NCBI GenBank assembly: GCA_032871835.1
Contig: CM065300.1
Span: forward strand, 114,511,088 to 114,575,087
Source: Dipteronia dyeriana
Lineage: Eukaryota > Streptophyta > Magnoliopsida > Sapindales > Sapindaceae
Direction: 5' to 3'
Length of the DNA: 64,000 bases
The notes below the pieces were generated by a model, which saw only the letters and a program-made list of their open reading frames with translations, was not told the origin of the DNA and made no database searches. Each line of letters begins with the position of its first letter. The stretch's first letter is position 1. Position numbers and translations under genes: made by a program. This document shows, piece by piece, positions 59,951 to 64,000 of the stretch.

Positions 59951-62900
59951 ATGACTAATAGGTTGAAGGAATTGCTTAAAACTCCGGAGGAAGAGTGGTA
60001 CAAGAGCAAACTCACTCCCCATGACCATTTTGATGCCACTGAGGTTATAGATGATGCACTTAACCTGGTCCTTACAGAAATTGCTATTGAAGACCGTCGT
60101 CGGTTCATGACGTCATGCTTTGGGCATTTCATGACGATACATATGCGTGTGAAGTTTTCGGGTGGTGTCATCCATCAATTGCTTTTGCGGGAGGTGCATC
60201 ATACTAGGCCGTCAAATGAGATGCATTTTATACTGGGGAATCAGGATGTGAGGTTCTTGAAGATAGAATTCTGCCTGATCACCGGGTAACGGTTCAGAGA
60301 AGTACCGGACATGAACCGGTATGATAATGTGGACAATGGCATACATTAGCGTTACTTTGCTGGTAGGGATGAGATTTCGTTAGGGGAGTTGAAAGATGTT
60401 TTGAGCCTCGACCAGTTTCAGCAGGCATATGATAGTGTGAAGCTTTGCCTTTTGTATATGCTTAACTGGATACTAATGGGTTTGGATGAGAGAGTGAAGA
60501 TTCCAGTTTGGAAGTTCCGGCTGGTGGATGATCTCGATGCTTTCAACGCGTTTTCGTGGAATGCCCACGCATACAATCATTCGATATTCTCATTCAAGCA
60601 TACGCTTGACGGGAGACGGGAGACGGGAGCGGTTCAAGAGACACCAGCAGGTTAAGGGCGCTGATGTATACATGCTGGAGACCTACAACATTTACGGTCT
60701 ATCTTACGCCATGTTGGTAAGAAATTTGAATTACAATACTTACATTATTTATCGTTTAATAAATTAAGAATTCTTACCGTACTTGTATTTTATACAGATT
60801 TTTACTTTTGAGGTGATCCTCCAGCTTGGCATCCACTTCGGGAATAAGAGGGATACCGACTTGTCTCTTTGTATTCTCAAGTGGGAGTTACACAAACAAC
60901 CGAGGGCGAATAAGTTGTCGAAGATATTCACACCACGGGTAAGTATCTTAATTGTTAATGTTAATAGTTGTTACAATTACAACGTTCTAACAACGGTTTC
61001 AGATGTTTGTGAGGACGGAATTGGTGCCTATAGAAGCTGAGAGGGGTGAACCATATTATGCGGGCATAGAGGAGGCGATACCTGATCCATTGAGTGTCGA
61101 ACATGAGGCTATACTGGATGTAGTGAATGCCAGACCAAGTGATACAGAGGGGTCAGAGCTAGAGCATCATTGTAGGAGTAAACATATGCATTAGGACACA
61201 GAGTTAGCTCGTACGAGACACCAGAGGCAGAGGCAGGTACAATTTAGGATGCCTAGACATACTACTGGAGATACCGGATCACGATGAGACATTGGAAGGG
61301 AGCGTGAGGTATGTTCAATTTGTTGTTCTGTATTTATTTGTTTCAAACGCATTTACATGTGCATGATTGACATTTTTTAAATGTTTTCAGGGTCGTCTGA
61401 AGCGTAAAATCGAAGATTTGAAGCCTTCGGTCCGTGCTTTACGGGATGATCTCTAGAGAAGTGATACACAACAAAACAGGCAACATCAGGAGTTGATAGA
61501 CTTAGTCCGAGGGCGGTGTATCACAAACATCAGGATAGGGCCCACCGTCCCATGATCGAGACTAAGTCCCAAACATAGAGACGGGGGACGTAGCCATGTT
61601 AAGGGGACATACCTTGAGAGCATAGGTCAGTTGCTGGGTACCGAACCCAAGACACAGGGTACTGGGATTAGAGTTACAGGATGACAACAAGAGACTCGTA
61701 CTAAAGGTACACCTGACTTTTCCCTGCTTATGAAGGTCCAAGAGACTTCGTCTGATCGATCATGCCAGCTATTCGATCTCGTGGCACCCTCCGTCTAGGG
61801 ACACCTCCAGGCCATCCCATGAGACCCATCCTCATCCCAGGGAAAACATCCAAACCATCCTGTCGGGCCCATTCCCATCCCAGAGACACATCCAGACCTT
61901 CTTGTCAGTCCCTTCCTCCTAAGGATGGGTAATTTTGGTCGCAAAGACAGGTCCAGTCGATCCCGTGGGTCCCTGATTCCTTCGAAGGATAACTCCAAAC
62001 CATCCCATGGGTCTCTGCACCTATCAGGGACAGGTACACACCATCACATGGGTCCCATTCACATCTCAAGGATAGGTTCACACCATTCTGTGGGGCCCCT
62101 CCTCTTCCCACCGACACATGCAGACCATCTCATGGGATCCCCTCGTACCCCCCGTATCCCCCGTGCTTGCAAGCGCGAGTGGTAGCTGCTAAGCCCATAC
62201 ACGGACCCTACTCGTTCGAAGAGGCCAAGGACAGCGCTGAAAACATCAGAGCATGCATTCACTCATACTACTTTGGTAGATGCTGGGCAGCTGGAGGTCT
62301 ACAAATCATATAAGAGAAACATGACAGAGGAATTGTGAGTATCAGACTTTTACTTAATTGAAGCACATTTAGTTTATTTTACATTCATTGTTCTAATGTT
62401 TCAGAAAATTTAATACAGGCACGATGTTGATCTCATGGAGCCAGTAGACGTGGGTTGGTTCACACAGTTCGAAGAGAACTACATGGAGTTGTTTGACACG
62501 GTACGCACCTAACTTTAACAGGGTTTCACTTTCATCACACTCGAATTCTAATGTTGTTTTGTAATTATATTTCAGTATATGGACACGTATCTGAACATCT
62601 TACGAAAGCGTCAGAAAGCATACCCTACTGTGTACAACCAGAGGATGAACATTCAAGGCACCCAATTCTTTGTAAGTGTTTTTTAGTGTTCGTAATTCAT
62701 TGTTCATAACCCGCTGGATTTTTTATTTCTACTGTCATTATTAGAGTATCAGTGGGATTTAAAAATGCCTCGTGATGCTGACGGGGAAGTGAAGACGCTG
62801 GGATGGAAGGTGTTACAGTACAAGTGGTCCGCTGACGACCTTATGACCGTACGTGGAGTACCCCCGTAGGAAACCGGTAATGGCACGAGGTTGACATGGT

Positions 62901-63488
62901 AGGTGTTATTCAATGAAGGCCTCAATATGTTTTTCCTATAATTTTGCTGAACAATATGATTTTGCCATATGTCTATGTGTTGTACATGTTTTTATTCCAT
63001 GTAACATCGGACGCCAGCATTGACTTCTGGATAGTGTGGACCTGACTACCGGGATGATACACATCCTAGACCCCTTCAGACAGGATGTTCTCATCAGTAT
63101 TAGGAAACGCCAGGTATGACCACTAAGGTGGTTTCTCCCCTCGATGTTGCATCAGTCCGGGTTTCACGATGCCAGTAAGCTTGATGAGGAGATATATCAG
63201 AGGCGGAATAGGCCCTTTAGGGTGAGCCTGCTGTCGACATCAGCTGTGCCACAATAGCAAGAAAGGTATACGTGTTTGAAAATAAAAATAACTTCCTGTG
63301 TAATTTATTATCAACTTAATAGTTGTGCAAGTTGTGAATTGCAGCGGTAACTGTGGGTGCATACGTTGAGGTTGATAGAGTACGTACTAGTAGACAAGGT
63401 CAAGTAAGACTGAACAGAAGACAATATGCTCACCATATAGAAGAAGATGGATGTAGAGGTGTTCTGTAACTCCCAACTACAATTCTGA
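59951..63488 (+). pseudogene. MULE 2 DUF1985-Ulp1 gene, inactivated
   Basis: It is a paralogue of the MULE 1 gene with the same exon pattern: 59951-60716, 60798-60938, 61003 onward, a coiled-coil (KRKIEDLKPSVRALRDDL), a repeat-rich linker at 61790-62150, then small exons to 63488. Exon 1 is clean to codon ~113 and keeps the Trp lost in MULE 1; CFGHFM, VKFSGGVIHQLLLRE and MLNWILMG are present. Lesions are a TAA at 60287-60289, further stops at ~60347 and ~60654, stops in the linker, a TGA for the Trp of the catalytic His-Trp pair (~63020), and a frameshift by the catalytic GNCG block, then stops near the end. The protease is therefore dead. DUF1985 has no established role. Confidence 0.82.
61790..62150 (+). 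repeat. ~40-bp minisatellite in the MULE 2 Ulp1 linker
   Basis: Units built on CATCCCATG(A/G)GACCC, TCCCAGGG and ACATCCAGACC repeat about eight times. It occupies the same gene position as the Pro/Gln repeat of MULE 1 but with different unit sequence, so the linker repeats changed or arose independently. Confidence 0.75.
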
Positions 63489-63497
63489 TTGTAGTGA

Positions 63498-64000
63498 TGT
63501 TAGGTTTTAGTTTGTGTTGGCATTAATTCCATATCAAAATGATGTTTACTTGTAATGATATTAGTTGTTTAGATTCATGATGATTCAAGCCTTAAAGAAG
63601 AAGGAACAACTAGTCAAAGCATGTTCAAAGTCTTCAAAGAGAAAGGATGCAATCTGGTTCTACAAAGGTATACTAAGACCTTATCTTTCTTTTACAAGGT
63701 TTAAGCACACACACACAATTCATACATTTGTGTCCCTGCATCGTTGTGCACCTTATAGGCACACATATACAATTCATTCATATGTGTCCTTGCATCGTTG
63801 TGCACCATGTATAACACATTCACACACTTGAAGATGCATGCTCATGCATTGGTATGAAAATAACATGTTTTGGAAAATGCATGATTGGATACTATCTCTA
63901 TGTAGTTTGCATTCTAGTGTGAATTGTGTTTGTATGTATATATGTTTGTATAACATGGATATTGAACTTGAATTTAGTCTTAAATCATTCTTGATTGAGT
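63498..64000 (+). mobile_element. LTR of the solo-LTR-3 family, plus orientation, cut by window end
   Basis: It begins TGTTAGGTTTTAGTTTGTG ten bases after the Ulp1 stop codon and matches the reverse complement of 59919 leftward closely, including the 66-bp minisatellite. Whether it is a solo LTR or a full element cannot be seen. Confidence 0.85.

Larger units (their letters stand above)
55862..64000 (+). mobile_element. Mutator-like element 2, left part (runs off the window)
   Basis: The left end GGGGTACAAAAAATTAATGG and the following ~115 bp match the left TIR of MULE 1, including GTTGTGTAAATAACACCA and ATGTTTAAAGCACC. The same order follows: non-coding exon, leader intron with a short tandem array, and DUF1985-Ulp1 gene. 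Two long LTRs of another family have inserted, at 57256-59919 and from 63498. The transposase half, if present, would lie right of the window. Confidence 0.82.

Noticed and set aside
1..64000. tRNA, rRNA or snRNA genes
   Set aside because: I looked for cloverleaf-type A/B boxes and conserved rRNA words and saw none. Only the primer-site complement of tRNA-iMet at 8582-8596 is tRNA-related.

Overview
This is nuclear DNA from a flowering plant, probably a eudicot. It is AT-rich, has spliced genes with GT-AG introns, and is packed with nested plant LTR retrotransposons, Mutator-like elements (MULEs) and MITEs. I see one intact host gene, a five-exon gene for cytosolic ribosomal protein eS12 (CDS 50279-52196, + strand). 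Almost everything else is transposable-element DNA at various stages of decay. I could not fix the species.

Region by region. (1) 1-21262: a head-to-tail series of three decayed Ty3/gypsy elements of the Tat type, all on +. Element A (1-12546) shows only its 3' half: a ~99-bp tandem array, an antisense extra ORF with its own TATA box, and an LTR. A Ty1/copia element (3382-10803, TSD GTTAT) sits inside that antisense ORF. Element B (12804-20675) has gag, protease, RT, two RNase H domains and integrase, all broken. Element C (20676-21262) is a gag stub that shares B's 3' LTR. (2) 22845-24690: a degraded multi-exon gene of unknown family on the minus strand. (3) 24691-28866: the 3' tail of an Athila-like gypsy element on minus. 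(4) 28867-38563: two more copies of the copia family in minus orientation. Each is split by a solo LTR with a target-site duplication (29787-31980, TSD GTTAC; 35601-37488, TSD GCATC/GCATT). A chimeric junction then leads to a plus-strand copia RT fragment and an LTR stub. (5) 38650-40710: an endogenous caulimovirus-like RT-RNase H fragment on minus, interrupted by a Harbinger/Tourist-like MITE. (6) 40711-49550: a nearly complete 8.8-kb MULE with a DUF1985-Ulp1 protease gene on + and a MuDR-type transposase gene on -, arranged tail to tail. Both genes are pseudogenised. (7) 49560-52200: the eS12 gene. (8) 53431-55776: a hAT-like MITE, microsatellites, and a 1.3-kb non-autonomous TIR element. 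(9) 55862-64000: the left part of a second MULE of the same family. Its leader intron carries a 2.66-kb solo LTR, and its Ulp1 gene is followed by another LTR of that family in the opposite orientation.

How the parts relate. The eS12 gene lies between two direct-orientation copies of one Ulp1-bearing MULE family. The right end of the first MULE stops 12 bp before the first TATA-like box of eS12, so any regulatory DNA further upstream now lies in transposon or pararetroviral sequence. In the first MULE, both genes have a long leader intron that holds an array of ~20-bp GATCGAGAA repeats in the same plus-strand orientation. The second MULE has a related array in its Ulp1 leader intron. All calls come from reading the sequence. 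No database search or alignment software was used.
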